NCBI GenBank assembly: GCA_017413105.1
Contig: JAFPVA010000130.1
Coordinates: 1 to 64,000, forward strand
Length of the DNA stretch: 64,000 bases
Reading direction: 5' to 3'
DNA from: Butyrivibrio sp.
GTDB lineage: Bacteria > Bacillota > Clostridia > Lachnospirales > Lachnospiraceae
How positions within the stretch are numbered: the first letter of the stretch is position 1; each line of letters opens with the position of its first letter. The notes beneath the pieces are model-generated. The model was not told the origin of the DNA and made no database searches. It saw only the letters and a program-made list of their open reading frames with translations. This document shows positions 16,522 through 24,899 of this stretch, in pieces. Both the position numbers and the translations under genes were made by a program.

Positions 16522-17595
16522 ATGCAAAATAATTATGGAAAAGACGAAAAATACTATATTGAACAGGATAAGCTGAACACACTTCGGATGCGTGAAGTTC
16601 TTGATACATTACCGAGGTTTTGCAGGCAGTATTTCAGGGGAATCGAACCTACTACTTCAGCCAGAACAAGGCTTGGTTATGCCTATGACCTTAGGACTTT
16701 TTTTGAATATCTGAAGAATGTAAATCCTTCCCTGGAGAAGACTGAAATAACTGCGTTTTCACTGGATCTCCTTGATAAGATTTCAAGGGAAGATATTGAA
16801 GAATATTTAGAATATCTTTCATTGTACGATAAGGAAAATAAAGAGATAACAAACGCTGAGCAAGGGAAAAAGCGTAAAATGTGCGCCCTTAGATCTTTGT
16901 ATTCATATTTTTATAAGTCTGAGCTTATATCGAATAACGCGCCTGAGCTTGTGAACATGCCAAAGCTCCATGAACACGAAATTATAAGGCTTGAACCCAA
17001 CGAAGTTGCTACCTTACTTGATCAGGTCGAAGCCGGCGAGAAGCTGACAAAATCTCAACTGAAATATCATGAAAAAACTAAGCTCCGTGATGTAGCTATT
17101 CTTACTCTTCTTTTAGGTACAGGAATAAGAGTATCGGAATGTGTAGGCATTGATATTGATGATATTGATTTTGATTCAAACGGCCTTAGAGTACATAGAA
17201 AAGGCGGATATAACACAGTAGTATATTTTCCTGATGAAGTAAGAGATGCTCTTTTGGATTATCTTGAACAGCGAAAGCAAATTATACCAGTCGAAGGTAA
17301 TGAAAATGCATTTTTCCTCTCGCTTCAGAATAAGCGAATTACTGTTAGAGCTGTTGAGAATCTGGTAAAAAAATATTCAAGGAATGTAACTACACTTAAG
17401 ACAATAACCCCTCATAAACTTCGAAGTACCTTTGGTACCAACCTTTATAAAGAATCGGGTGATATTTATCTTGTAGCTGATGTTCTTGGTCATAAAGATG
17501 TAAATACTACCAGAAAACACTACGCGGCTCAGGATGATGAGAATAAACGTAGAGCCGCCAGAATGGTAACTTTAAGAGAAAAACATGATAAATAA
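16522..17595 (+). CDS. xerS: XerS-like tyrosine recombinase
   Basis: Site-specific recombinase of the phage-integrase fold, 357 aa, the length of XerS proteins that resolve chromosome dimers alone in some Firmicutes. The N-terminal core-binding domain (about 25-130) contains TSARTRLGYAYDLRTFFEYL. The catalytic domain has Arg in TGIRVSECVG, Lys in HRKGGYNT, HKLR, His in LGHKD and the nucleophile Tyr in TRKHYAA, so all active-site residues are present. It is not beside any phage or integrative-element gene, which supports a housekeeping role. No ribosome-binding site precedes the ATG; see the promoter entry. A dif-like site was not found here. XerS versus another Xer-type label is inferred from length and N-terminal similarity recalled from the family. 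Confidence 0.85.
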   Translation: MQNNYGKDEKYYIEQDKLNTLRMREVLDTLPRFCRQYFRGIEPTTSARTRLGYAYDLRTFFEYLKNVNPSLEKTEITAFSLDLLDKISREDIEEYLEYLSLYDKENKEITNAEQGKKRKMCALRSLYSYFYKSELISNNAPELVNMPKLHEHEIIRLEPNEVATLLDQVEAGEKLTKSQLKYHEKTKLRDVAILTLLLGTGIRVSECVGIDIDDIDFDSNGLRVHRKGGYNTVVYFPDEVRDALLDYLEQRKQIIPVEGNENAFFLSLQNKRITVRAVENLVKKYSRNVTTLKTITPHKLRSTFGTNLYKESGDIYLVADVLGHKDVNTTRKHYAAQDDENKRRAARMVTLREKHDK

Positions 17596-17598
17596 AGC

Positions 17599-17634
17599 AA
17601 AATCCCTGAGGCAAAAGTAGCCATCAGGGATTTT
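17599..17634. terminator. bidirectional terminator between xerS and the DHH gene
   Basis: Perfect 11-bp stem AAAATCCCTGA / TCAGGGATTTT with a 14-base loop; A-run and T-run flank it so it can serve both converging genes. Confidence 0.85.
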
Positions 17635-17635
17635 A

Positions 17636-19162
17636 TTATTTTACTGCTTTATATGTTTTGGAAAAGACATTTTTTTCGATTATAAAAATGTCATGAATAT
17701 CATCCTGGCTTACAGCAATATAATCGCCCTTTTGGCCAAGCATATATCTTTCCGAATCCCAATAGGGAAAAAGCTTTGTGGTTTTTTGAAGCTTCTTGGC
17801 ATAGATTTTAATATCACTGGTTGATTCACAGGATTTGGCAAGCGGTAAAAGGGGTATGGACCTGCCTGTATCTGCATTTTTTACTGTAGGTGTATAGTCG
17901 ATTACCGGTTTAAATTTCTTTCGTGAAGTCTTATAACTATATTCAAATTTTTCTCTCGAAATAGCTGTAACATTACCGTTGTTATCTATGATAAGTATTG
18001 TATTTTTTCTTATTTCAATGTTATTGTCACCGTCGAGAGTTCTGATTATAGCCATATTGCCAACTGGGATATTGGGATATGCCTCTACAAATCCAAGGGT
18101 TATCGGAGTTCGCTCGTATTTGTTCATATTGGCAATATCGAGTTCAGTTTCTCTGGCTCTTATAATTTCGGAATTTTCGAAATAATCAGCCATTCTCTCC
18201 CTGATAATATTAGAAATTGAGTGATTAGCGGAATCCTCATCGATTTCTACATAGTCATTATATTGTTTCTTGATGAGCTCATTACGAAGAATTCCACCGG
18301 CTTTATCAGTATGACCTCCACCGGAGCCTATCTTCTGAGCCAGAAAAGCAGAAAGTTCATCTGCTCTCGTCTCATTCGAGCAGCTTCTGATCGAATACTT
18401 TACGCCAAAGGACAAAATGCTATATACAAGGCAAATATCTATTGTATCTACGGCAACGATAAAATCACCGATAAGCCCAAGAAGGTTTGGATCACAGGGA
18501 TCAGTACGCAAAATAGCGTAATGAAATTCAGGATGATATTCAATACCAAGCATGGCTACCCCTGCAATTCGAGCTTCTTTAAGGGTAAGATTCATATTTT
18601 TAAGTTTTAAAATCAGTTCCTTATCATACTGAAGTGCATCCAGCATATCACGATCTAATGGATGATACATTTCGGAAAATGCATTGGTATCAGAGTACAA
18701 ACCGTAAAATAGTGCTGTAGCCAGCTTACTATCAACAATGTTTTCATTTGCTTCTATTCTTAGTAAATTCCAGATGACTGAACAACAACTACCCAGATTA
18801 CTTCTTACTTCGTTAAGCTTTGGGAGATTGCCATAGACCTGGTGATGATCAATAACAGCAATTTCTTTTGCGGGAAATTTACGAACATTACCTTCTCCGT
18901 ACTGACAATCTGTCATTATAAGAAGATCTGGTTTTGCCTTTAAATTCGAAACAAACTCTATAGGAATTCCAAGCTCATCTATCAGAAAGACCAGATTGCT
19001 CTTACTAATCTTGAAATTCCCGGAATATATGAAACGAACCTTTTTGCCAAAGCTTTGAAAATATCTAAATAAAGCATATCCTGAGCATATAGCATCTGCA
19101 TCAGGGTTGTCATGGCATTGAATTACTATATTCTTATAATCAAGTAAAGCTGATAGTTTCAT
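17636..19162 (-). CDS. DHH-family phosphoesterase with C-terminal extension
   Basis: A 508-aa soluble protein. The N-terminal DHH domain (about 1-170) has CHDNPDADAI, IMTDCQYGEG and the signature IDHHQ; the DHHA1 domain (about 230-310) ends in GSGGGHTDKAGG. This is the layout of NrnA-type phosphoesterases that cleave nano-RNA and 3'-phosphoadenosine 5'-phosphate, but NrnA is only about 310 aa. The extra 190 residues hold a beta-rich stretch and end with LGQKGDYIAVSQDDIHDIFIIEKNVFSKTY, a segment resembling PGDYG-like domains seen as add-ons in this group. The start ATG follows GAGAGGA. Function beyond phosphoesterase is not known to me. Confidence 0.88.
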   Translation of the reverse strand: MKLSALLDYKNIVIQCHDNPDADAICSGYALFRYFQSFGKKVRFIYSGNFKISKSNLVFLIDELGIPIEFVSNLKAKPDLLIMTDCQYGEGNVRKFPAKEIAVIDHHQVYGNLPKLNEVRSNLGSCCSVIWNLLRIEANENIVDSKLATALFYGLYSDTNAFSEMYHPLDRDMLDALQYDKELILKLKNMNLTLKEARIAGVAMLGIEYHPEFHYAILRTDPCDPNLLGLIGDFIVAVDTIDICLVYSILSFGVKYSIRSCSNETRADELSAFLAQKIGSGGGHTDKAGGILRNELIKKQYNDYVEIDEDSANHSISNIIRERMADYFENSEIIRARETELDIANMNKYERTPITLGFVEAYPNIPVGNMAIIRTLDGDNNIEIRKNTILIIDNNGNVTAISREKFEYSYKTSRKKFKPVIDYTPTVKNADTGRSIPLLPLAKSCESTSDIKIYAKKLQKTTKLFPYWDSERYMLGQKGDYIAVSQDDIHDIFIIEKNVFSKTYKAVK

Positions 19163-19239
19163 GATAATCCTCTCCCATATCGATTATTATATAGCAAATA
19201 GGGAAAAGATATATGAAAAAATCGAAATAAAATTAATTA

Positions 19240-19656
19240 TTATTTGAATTCAGATGAGAAATATGGAATTATCAAACTCTCTCCGGCATTCAAATGATCA
19301 GCATCTTTAATCTTGTTAATAGTACATATTTCAAACAAATATCCATTAATGCTCTTATAATGTTCATCAGCATAATATTCGGTTGCAATATCTAAAAGAG
19401 TATCCCCGGTGTGCACGGTTATTGTTTTGTAATACTTGATATCAGGAATATTATCATCTGATCTGGCATCACTTAATATAGTAGAGAACATGAAAATACC
19501 CAAAAAGAGGATAATTGTTATAAGGCTAAAAAGAACTGTATACTGTCTTCTAATGATACGCTGCCTTCTAATTCTGTTTCTGCGAATGCGCTCTTCACTT
19601 CTGCTATTATCAATGCGACTATTTACTGATACATTTGAATACAATACGTTTTCCAT
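19240..19656 (-). CDS. yneA: YneA-like SOS cell-division inhibitor with LysM domain
   Basis: A 138-aa protein with an Arg-rich cytoplasmic N-terminus (RSEERIRRNRIRRQRIIRRQ), one membrane segment (about residues 40-60) and an extracytoplasmic LysM domain (KTITVHTGDTLLDIATEYY...LNAGESLIIPY). This matches B. subtilis YneA, which delays division during the SOS response. ATG 19656 is chosen because GAGGTGA lies 5 bp upstream; an in-frame codon at 19698 would put the start inside the promoter region. It diverges from lexA, exactly as in B. subtilis, and its strong promoter (19712-19740) has a LexA-box-like site in the spacer. Domain layout and synteny make the call good. Confidence 0.88.
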   Translation of the reverse strand: MENVLYSNVSVNSRIDNSRSEERIRRNRIRRQRIIRRQYTVLFSLITIILFLGIFMFSTILSDARSDDNIPDIKYYKTITVHTGDTLLDIATEYYADEHYKSINGYLFEICTINKIKDADHLNAGESLIIPYFSSEFK

Positions 19657-19677
19657 AACTGTCACCTCACATAACTG

Positions 19678-19787
19678 CGAATGCTTGTTCGAGAACAACT
19701 GTTCTTAGAACATATTATCGAACGTACATGTGTTTGTCAATGCTTTTCGAACAAATATTCCGAACAAAATTTCCGAACAAACATTTG
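19678..19787. promoter_or_regulatory. SOS operator region with up to six LexA-box-like sites
   Basis: Between yneA and lexA. Sites close to the GAAC-N4-GTTC plan: CGAATGCTTGTTCG (19678-19691), AGAACAACTGTTCT (19692-19705, perfect palindrome arms), CGAACGTACATGTG (19719-19732), then three 13-bp tandem copies: CGAACAAATATTC (19748), CGAACAAAATTTC (19761) and CGAACAAACATTT (19774). They overlap both promoters. Confidence 0.8.
19712..19740 (-). promoter_or_regulatory. yneA promoter
   Basis: Minus strand TTGACA (19740-19735), 17-bp spacer, TAATAT (19717-19712). A LexA-box-like site fills the spacer and another lies directly downstream. Confidence 0.75.
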
Positions 19788-19813
19788 CATCAGTCTTCCC
19801 GGTGTGATAAAAT
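19785..19813 (+). promoter_or_regulatory. lexA promoter
   Basis: TTGCAT (19785-19790), 17-bp spacer, TAAAAT (19808-19813) with an extended-10 TG at 19805-19806. The -35 box overlaps the last tandem operator-like repeat, consistent with autorepression. Confidence 0.65.
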
Positions 19814-19848
19814 GTAATAGATTCAGATATAGAAGAGGAGGTTTTTTA

Positions 19849-20466
19849 ATGGAAAAAGGTAATATTTCTAAGAAACAGCAGGAAATTCTTGATTATATCA
19901 AGGAACAGACTCTGCTCAGAGGTTTTCCTCCGGCTGTAAGGGATATTTGTAAAGCAGTAAACCTTAAATCTACATCTTCTGTTCATTCCCATCTTGAGAC
20001 TTTGGAGAAGAATGGATATATCAGACGAGATCCTACCAAACCACGTGCAATTGAAATATGTGATGATGGTTTTAATATGGTCAGAACTGAGATTGTCAGC
20101 ATTCCTGTTATAGGACAGGTTGCAGCCGGTGTTCCTATTCTTGCTGAGGAAAATATTGACTCATATATTCCTATTCCTGCGAGCATGTGTCCAAAGGGCT
20201 CTGATGCATTTATTTTGAATGTTAAGGGCGATTCAATGATAAATGCCGGGATATTTAATGGAGATAAGATTTTTGTTCAGCAGTGCAATACTGCCAAGAA
20301 TGGTGATCAGGTTGTAGCGCTTATTGATGACTCTGCTACTGTTAAGACTTTTTACAAGGAAAACGGTCACATCAGACTTCAGCCTGAAAATGATACTATG
20401 GACCCGATTATTGTAGATGATTGCCAGATCCTTGGAAAGGTTTTCGGTATACTTAGATTTTATTGA
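19849..20466 (+). CDS. lexA: LexA repressor
   Basis: Represses the SOS regulon and cleaves itself when RecA filaments form. The 205-aa protein has the N-terminal winged helix (KKQQEILDYIKEQTLLRGFPPAVRDICKAV) and the C-terminal S24 protease domain. Cleavage site Ala93-Gly94 (QVAAGVP), nucleophile Ser129 (GDSMINAG) and general base Lys166 (ATVKTFY) are all present, so it should be autoproteolytic. Start ATG 19849 follows GAGGAGG; longer in-frame starts would run through the operator region. It is divergent from yneA across a shared control region full of LexA-box-like sites. Confidence 0.98.
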   Translation: MEKGNISKKQQEILDYIKEQTLLRGFPPAVRDICKAVNLKSTSSVHSHLETLEKNGYIRRDPTKPRAIEICDDGFNMVRTEIVSIPVIGQVAAGVPILAEENIDSYIPIPASMCPKGSDAFILNVKGDSMINAGIFNGDKIFVQQCNTAKNGDQVVALIDDSATVKTFYKENGHIRLQPENDTMDPIIVDDCQILGKVFGILRFY

Positions 20467-20499
20467 TCCTTCATTTTGAAATGTTGATATTTGATCATG

Positions 20500-20539
20500 T
20501 ATCAAAAAAGTCAGCACAAATGTGCTGACTTTTTTGATA
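20500..20539. terminator. bidirectional terminator between lexA and rsfS
   Basis: Perfect stem of about 19 bp, TATCAAAAAAGTCAGCACA and its complement, with an AA loop. A- and T-runs inside the arms serve both converging genes. Confidence 0.92.
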
Positions 20540-20542
20540 TCG

Positions 20543-20914
20543 TTAGTTATCCAATTCGCTTTTATCGACATGTTTACCGTCTCTCCAGATTCGCTCCAGA
20601 TCATAAAAAAGTCTGTTTTCATTATCAAATACGTGAACAATAATATCACCAAAATCAAGTAGTATCCACTTGCCGGATTCATATCCTTCAACATTTTTGG
20701 TCATATATCCTGCTTTGCCAAGTATTTCCTGAACATTATCTGCCATAGCCTGAACCTGATTAACATTAGAACCACCTGCAATAATAAAATAATCAGCAAG
20801 AGTTGAGATTTCGCTTATATCGATTACCTTTACATCTTCACCCTTTCTATCTTCAAGGGCGTCTACAGCCATTGCTGCCATTTTCTTTGATACCGTTATA
20901 TCTGCCATTTTCAC
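20543..20914 (-). CDS. rsfS: ribosomal silencing factor RsfS
   Basis: Binds L14 on the free 50S subunit and blocks 30S joining, lowering translation under starvation. The 123-aa protein has the DUF143/Iojap core: ALEDRKGEDVKVIDISEISTLADYFIIAGGSN (about 16-47), NVEGYESGKWILLDFGDIIVHVF (about 74-97) and YDLERIWRDGK. Length is normal. It follows yqeK by 10 bp and is the last gene of the rplU-to-rsfS cluster; nadD-yqeK-rsfS is a common Firmicute order. Secure. Confidence 0.97.
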   Translation of the reverse strand: MKMADITVSKKMAAMAVDALEDRKGEDVKVIDISEISTLADYFIIAGGSNVNQVQAMADNVQEILGKAGYMTKNVEGYESGKWILLDFGDIIVHVFDNENRLFYDLERIWRDGKHVDKSELDN

Positions 20915-20924
20915 CTCTTAAATG

Positions 20925-21509
20925 TTATTTCTTATAATACTCTTTGTAATAATTATATGCATTCATAGTTGTATCATCACATTCTTTACCAATTGTTTTT
21001 AAATATATAACTGAATTATGAAGAATGTGAGAAAGACACCTATTTATATCTGTAAAAGCTTCCTTTCGAATAATATCCATATCCTCCAGTTCTTTTCTGT
21101 TAGGCTCTATAAAATCTGCGATATAAACTATTTTTTCAAGAAGAGACATATCTTCTTTTCCTGTAGTATGCCATCTTATAGCTCCTAATATTTCCGGATC
21201 ATCAATCTCATATTTTGCTTTGGCCAGATACATGCCAACTTTTGCATGCAAAAGAGAATGATTTCTGCGTTCAATATCGGATATCTCTATCTTGTTCTTT
21301 TCACAGATTTTAATCTGTTCCTCATGGCTCATACATTTGGCACAGTCATGAAGCATTCCTGCTATAAGAGCCTTTTGGACATCTGCACCGTAGACAAAGG
21401 CCATACTGGCTGATGTATAAGCTACTCCAAGAGTATGATCAAATCTGTCTGGCTTAAGCTGCTTCTCTAGCTCTTTGCGAAGCTTTTGTGATATTTCAAT
21501 TGTCTTCAT
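20925..21509 (-). CDS. yqeK: HD-domain Ap4A hydrolase YqeK
   Basis: Symmetrical diadenosine tetraphosphate hydrolase of the YqeK family, by family knowledge. The 194-aa protein shows the metal ligands in order: FDHTLGVAYTS, AGMLHDCAK (HD doublet), NHSLLHAKVGMYLA, IRWHTTGKEDMS and VYIADFIEPNR. Its ATG overlaps the nadD stop by 4 bp (ATGA), so translation is coupled, and rsfS follows closely. Secure. Confidence 0.95.
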   Translation of the reverse strand: MKTIEISQKLRKELEKQLKPDRFDHTLGVAYTSASMAFVYGADVQKALIAGMLHDCAKCMSHEEQIKICEKNKIEISDIERRNHSLLHAKVGMYLAKAKYEIDDPEILGAIRWHTTGKEDMSLLEKIVYIADFIEPNRKELEDMDIIRKEAFTDINRCLSHILHNSVIYLKTIGKECDDTTMNAYNYYKEYYKK

Positions 21510-22114
21510 TTATACAGCCCCTTGATGCATATATATTCAATGCATTTTTCAGGTAACATATATCTGACTGATCTTCCGATTCTGATACGATTTCTTATAT
21601 CTGTAGATGATATATCAATTCTGTTAAAAGTCAAAAGTCTGATATCTGCTCCATACATTTTGCCCAGCTCTCTTCTCTTTTTATCAAGAGCGGCAAGATT
21701 ATCTTCTTCGCGTACAGCTGCTAATATAATACAGGATTTTAAAAGATCAGCAGCCCTATACCAGGTATCAATACCAATAACAGAATCTGCTCCAAGGATA
21801 AGATATAATTCATCTCCCGGATACATCATCTTTAAATTCTCCAGGGTTTCAACTGTATAACAGCCCTTGGGGTTATCAATTTCTAGTCTTGAACATGTGA
21901 AATAAGGGTTATCATCAATCGCCATTTTGCACATCTGATAACGCTCTTCAGCACCGGAGATTTCTGTTCTGTTTTTTAAATGTGCTAAATTATTTGGAAT
22001 AAAAATAACTCGATCCAAAGCAAACTGCTCTCTTGCAGATTCTCCAAGAAGTAAATGAGCATTATGTATTGGATCAAATGTTCCGCCAAGTATACCAATT
22101 CTTCTGCACTCCAT
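21506..22114 (-). CDS. nadD: nicotinate-nucleotide adenylyltransferase
   Basis: Joins ATP and nicotinate mononucleotide to make deamido-NAD. The 202-aa protein has the nucleotidyltransferase T/HIGH-type motif GGTFDPIHNAHL (residues 10-21), FIPNNLAHLK, the GADS block (LYLILGADSV) and the C-terminal ISSTDIRNRIRIGRSVRYMLPEKCIEYI with the ISSTxIR motif. AAGGAGG precedes the ATG. Standard length; second adenylyltransferase of this fold in the window is coaD. Secure. Confidence 0.97.
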   Translation of the reverse strand: MECRRIGILGGTFDPIHNAHLLLGESAREQFALDRVIFIPNNLAHLKNRTEISGAEERYQMCKMAIDDNPYFTCSRLEIDNPKGCYTVETLENLKMMYPGDELYLILGADSVIGIDTWYRAADLLKSCIILAAVREEDNLAALDKKRRELGKMYGADIRLLTFNRIDISSTDIRNRIRIGRSVRYMLPEKCIEYICIKGLYK

Positions 22115-22157
22115 ATTTAAGCCTCCTTTTGGTAAAATTTAGCATATTTACATAAGA

Positions 22158-22466
22158 TTATTTCTTATTACTCTTTGGAAGAATAATTTTAGGGTCATCC
22201 TTAAAGGGTTTATATAATACAATTTTTCTTCCAATTACCTGGACCAACTCTGAGCGTGTTCTTTCGGATACTGTAATAGCTACTTCCTTAACATCTTCAA
22301 GGCAGTTCTTAAGAACAGTCACTTTGATCAGCTCATGGGTATTAAAAGTTTCTGAAATAGCACTTGTTACTTCAGGACTTACGCTGGATTTTCCAATCTG
22401 AAATACAGGCTCAAGGTCGGAAGCCAGGCTCTTTAAATAAGCTCTCTGCTTGCTTGTAAGTGTCAT
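22158..22466 (-). CDS. yhbY: YhbY-family RNA-binding protein (CRM domain)
   Basis: A 102-aa single CRM-domain protein associated with pre-50S ribosomes. Seen: MTLTSKQRAYLKSLASDLEPVFQIGKSSVSPEV, then FNTHELIKVTVLKNC and VQVIGRKIVLYKP, the usual family blocks. It lies 3 bp after obgE, fitting a ribosome-assembly operon. AGGA just before the ATG is the likely ribosome-binding site. Secure. Confidence 0.95.
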   Translation of the reverse strand: MTLTSKQRAYLKSLASDLEPVFQIGKSSVSPEVTSAISETFNTHELIKVTVLKNCLEDVKEVAITVSERTRSELVQVIGRKIVLYKPFKDDPKIILPKSNKK

Positions 22467-22469
22467 TAT

Positions 22470-23867
22470 TTAATCCTCTTCATAATCATCGTTTATATCT
22501 TCAAAATCTTCGTCTGATTCATCTTCATAAAACTCATCTTCATCAAATGAACCAGGGACTGTTTCAGCATTTCTATAATACTCAAAAGCAAAACCATACA
22601 TTCTGACAGTGTCGCCTTCCTGAATATGAAGCTTTTCAAGTTCATCTAAGATGCCATTATCAGCCATGAATTTCTGGAAGAATGCAAATCCCTTTTCAGA
22701 ATCAAGGTTGGTATAACCAAGCATTTTCTCAATTTTGGGGCCTTCAACAACAAATTCCTTGGCTGCGGAATCATATTCAACGGTGTAAGCTTCGTCAGTT
22801 GATTTGAGCATTGTCTCCGGAAAGAATTCCTGCTCAAATACAACAGGTGTATCTTTCATCTCTGAAAGGGTCCTACTTACATAGTATAGCAGTTCCTGAA
22901 CCCCTTTTCCAGTTAGGGTTGACATAGGGAAAACCTTAACTCCCAGAGGCTCATATTTATCTCTGATCTTTTGTATTATCTCAGCATCTTCTCCTTCAGG
23001 TAACATGTCTATTTTATTAGCAGCAATTACTTGAGGTCTCCTTGAGATATCTGCGTTGTAATTTGATAATTCATGGTTTATAGCTTCGATATCCTCCAGA
23101 GGATCACGTCCCTCTGTTGAAGCAGCGTCTACAACATGAATCATAACGCGTGTTCTTTCAATGTGTCTTAGGAATTCATGACCAAGCCCTGCTCCCTCTG
23201 AAGCGCCTTCTATAAGGCCGGGAATATCAGCAACTACAAATCCTTTTGCATCCTTAAAGTCAACAACACCAAGCATCGGAGTCAATGTTGTAAAATGATA
23301 ATTAGCTATCTTGGGCTTCGCATTTGAAACCTTTGAAAGAAATGTTGACTTACCTACATTAGGAAAACCAACAAGCCCGACATCAGCAATTACCTTAAGC
23401 TCTAGTAAAACTTCAAGCTCAAGAGCTGGTTGTCCTGGCTGAGCATACTTTGGAGCCTGCATTGTAGAGGTAGCATAATGCATGTTACCGTTTCCACCTC
23501 TTCCACCCTTTAAAATAACAGCCTCTTTGTTATCACCGCTCATATCAGCAATAACTTTACCACTTGTAGCTTCTTTTATAACAGTTCCCTCAGGAACCTT
23601 GATTATGAGATCTGCGCCATTTTTACCATGGCATCTTCTCTTATTTCCATCCTGACCATTTTCGGCTTTATACTTTCCGCCGTAATGAAAATCTGCAAGA
23701 GTATTGATACCTTCATCTACCTTGAAGATAATATCTCCGCCCTTGCCTCCGTCGCCACCATCAGGCCCGCCGTTTGCAACAAACTTCTCTCTTCTGAAAG
23801 AAATATGGCCATCGCCACCTTTTCCGCTTTGTATATAGATTTTGGCTTTATCAACGAATACAGGCAT
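22470..23867 (-). CDS. obgE: GTPase Obg
   Basis: Essential ribosome-assembly and stress GTPase acting on the 50S subunit. The 465-aa protein has the glycine-rich Obg fold (about 1-158, with SGKGGDGHISFRREKF), the G domain with G1 GFPNVGKS, G2 TTLTPMLG, G3 DIPGLIEGA, G4 NKID and G5 SxxTG-like MSTLTG, then an OCT domain (about 345-425) and a long acidic tail (EDEFYEDESDEDFEDINDD). The acidic tail is longer than in many homologues. GGAGGC precedes the ATG. It follows rpmA by about 80 bp in the L21-Prp-L27-Obg cluster. Secure. Confidence 0.98.
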   Translation of the reverse strand: MPVFVDKAKIYIQSGKGGDGHISFRREKFVANGGPDGGDGGKGGDIIFKVDEGINTLADFHYGGKYKAENGQDGNKRRCHGKNGADLIIKVPEGTVIKEATSGKVIADMSGDNKEAVILKGGRGGNGNMHYATSTMQAPKYAQPGQPALELEVLLELKVIADVGLVGFPNVGKSTFLSKVSNAKPKIANYHFTTLTPMLGVVDFKDAKGFVVADIPGLIEGASEGAGLGHEFLRHIERTRVMIHVVDAASTEGRDPLEDIEAINHELSNYNADISRRPQVIAANKIDMLPEGEDAEIIQKIRDKYEPLGVKVFPMSTLTGKGVQELLYYVSRTLSEMKDTPVVFEQEFFPETMLKSTDEAYTVEYDSAAKEFVVEGPKIEKMLGYTNLDSEKGFAFFQKFMADNGILDELEKLHIQEGDTVRMYGFAFEYYRNAETVPGSFDEDEFYEDESDEDFEDINDDYEED

Positions 23868-23947
23868 AATGCCTCCTTAAAAATTAAAAAACAAAAGTTT
23901 TAAAAAGGGCTTCAAACAATATGTTTGAAGCCCGATTAAGCAAATAA

Positions 23948-24235
23948 TTACTTGTTCTCAACAGGATGAACGCTTGCCTGCTTTTTATCTCTGCCCTTGC
24001 GTTCAAATCTAAGAACACCATCAACAAGTGCATATAATGTGTCATCGCTACCGATTCCAACATTAACACCAGGATGAATGTGTGTTCCACGCTGTCTGTA
24101 TAAAATATTACCGGCCTTTACGAATTGTCCGTCAGCTCTTTTTGCTCCGAGTCTCTTGGATTCAGAATCTCTACCATTCTTAGTTGATCCAACACCCTTT
24201 TTATGAGCAAAAAATTGAAGGTTCATATTCATCAT
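23948..24235 (-). CDS. rpmA: 50S ribosomal protein L27 with Prp-cleaved N-terminal extension
   Basis: L27 reaches the peptidyl-transferase centre with its N-terminus. This 95-aa form starts [20 protein letters not shown]. The [10 protein letters not shown] junction matches the Firmicute extension that must be removed after FF by the Prp protease before L27 can work. The prp gene is directly upstream in the same operon. AGGAGGG lies 8 bp before the ATG. Body motifs [19 protein letters not shown] and [10 protein letters not shown] are typical. Secure. Confidence 0.98.
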   Translation of the reverse strand: MMNMNLQFFAHKKGVGSTKNGRDSESKRLGAKRADGQFVKAGNILYRQRGTHIHPGVNVGIGSDDTLYALVDGVLRFERKGRDKKQASVHPVENK

Positions 24236-24238
24236 GAC

Positions 24239-24565
24239 TTATTCCCTCCTAAATTTAATGTTCAAAAATTTCTTTCCATATTCCCGGAATATAGATTCTA
24301 CACCTATTTCAAATGATCTCAACAAAACTTCAGCATCATGTGAAGGATCTTTATCAAAGGATAATCTTAAGATACCCTTTTTCTCATCCTGAAAAACTAA
24401 AGGCTTATCTTCCGTCAAGCTTTCAATGGAATTGATAAGATTTATCATCAGGACTGATATAGCAGAACATACGATATCATTGCCATATTCGGCAAAACCT
24501 GCATGTCCCTTACATTCTATGCGTTTATATTTGTCATTTGAAGTTGTAATGGTTATTGTAGTCAT
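24239..24565 (-). CDS. prp: ribosomal-processing cysteine protease Prp
   Basis: Cleaves the N-terminal extension of L27. The 108-aa protein has the catalytic His in KGHAGFAEYG and the catalytic Cys in NDIVCSAISVL, with the usual 10-12 residue spacing. It lies between rplU and rpmA, the standard location, and its stop is 3 bp before the rpmA start. The matching cleavage sequence in L27 supports function. Secure. Confidence 0.95.
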   Translation of the reverse strand: MTTITITTSNDKYKRIECKGHAGFAEYGNDIVCSAISVLMINLINSIESLTEDKPLVFQDEKKGILRLSFDKDPSHDAEVLLRSFEIGVESIFREYGKKFLNIKFRRE

Positions 24566-24588
24566 AATATCCCGATCAGATCAATAAA

Positions 24589-24897
24589 TTACAGTGTGAT
24601 CTTGTCGATCTTAACCAGAGTAAATGGCTGTCTGTGACCATTCTTCTTATGGTAGCCAGTCTTTCTCTTGTACTTGTAAACAACAACCTTCTTAGCACGG
24701 CCCTGCTCAACTACTGTTGCGCTAACCTTAGCTGAAGAAACATCACCAGCTACTTTAAGTGAATTTCCGTCGTTTACTGCAATAACATTATCAAATGTTA
24801 TATCTTTTCCAGGCTCAACATCGAGCTTCTCAACTCTGATCTCGTCGCCCTCGGAAACTTTGTACTGCTTACCACCAGTTACAATAATTGCGTACAT
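24589..24897 (-). CDS. rplU: 50S ribosomal protein L21
   Basis: A 102-aa 23S rRNA-binding protein. Seen: [34 protein letters not shown] and the C-terminal [20 protein letters not shown], the rRNA-binding tail. GGAGGC precedes the ATG. First gene of rplU-prp-rpmA-obgE-yhbY-nadD-yqeK-rsfS, with a strong promoter and a structured leader. Secure. Confidence 0.98.
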   Translation of the reverse strand: MYAIIVTGGKQYKVSEGDEIRVEKLDVEPGKDITFDNVIAVNDGNSLKVAGDVSSAKVSATVVEQGRAKKVVVYKYKRKTGYHKKNGHRQPFTLVKIDKITL

Positions 24898-24899
24898 AA

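Noticed and set aside
16522..17595. Integrative element or prophage marked by the tyrosine recombinase
   Set aside because: No phage, relaxase or excisionase gene, no flanking direct repeat or tRNA; the length and motifs fit a housekeeping Xer protein.
22646..22843. 65-aa minus-strand ORF inside obgE
   Set aside because: It is a +1/-1 frame of the Obg C-terminal coding region, not a separate gene or a frameshift; the Obg frame is intact.
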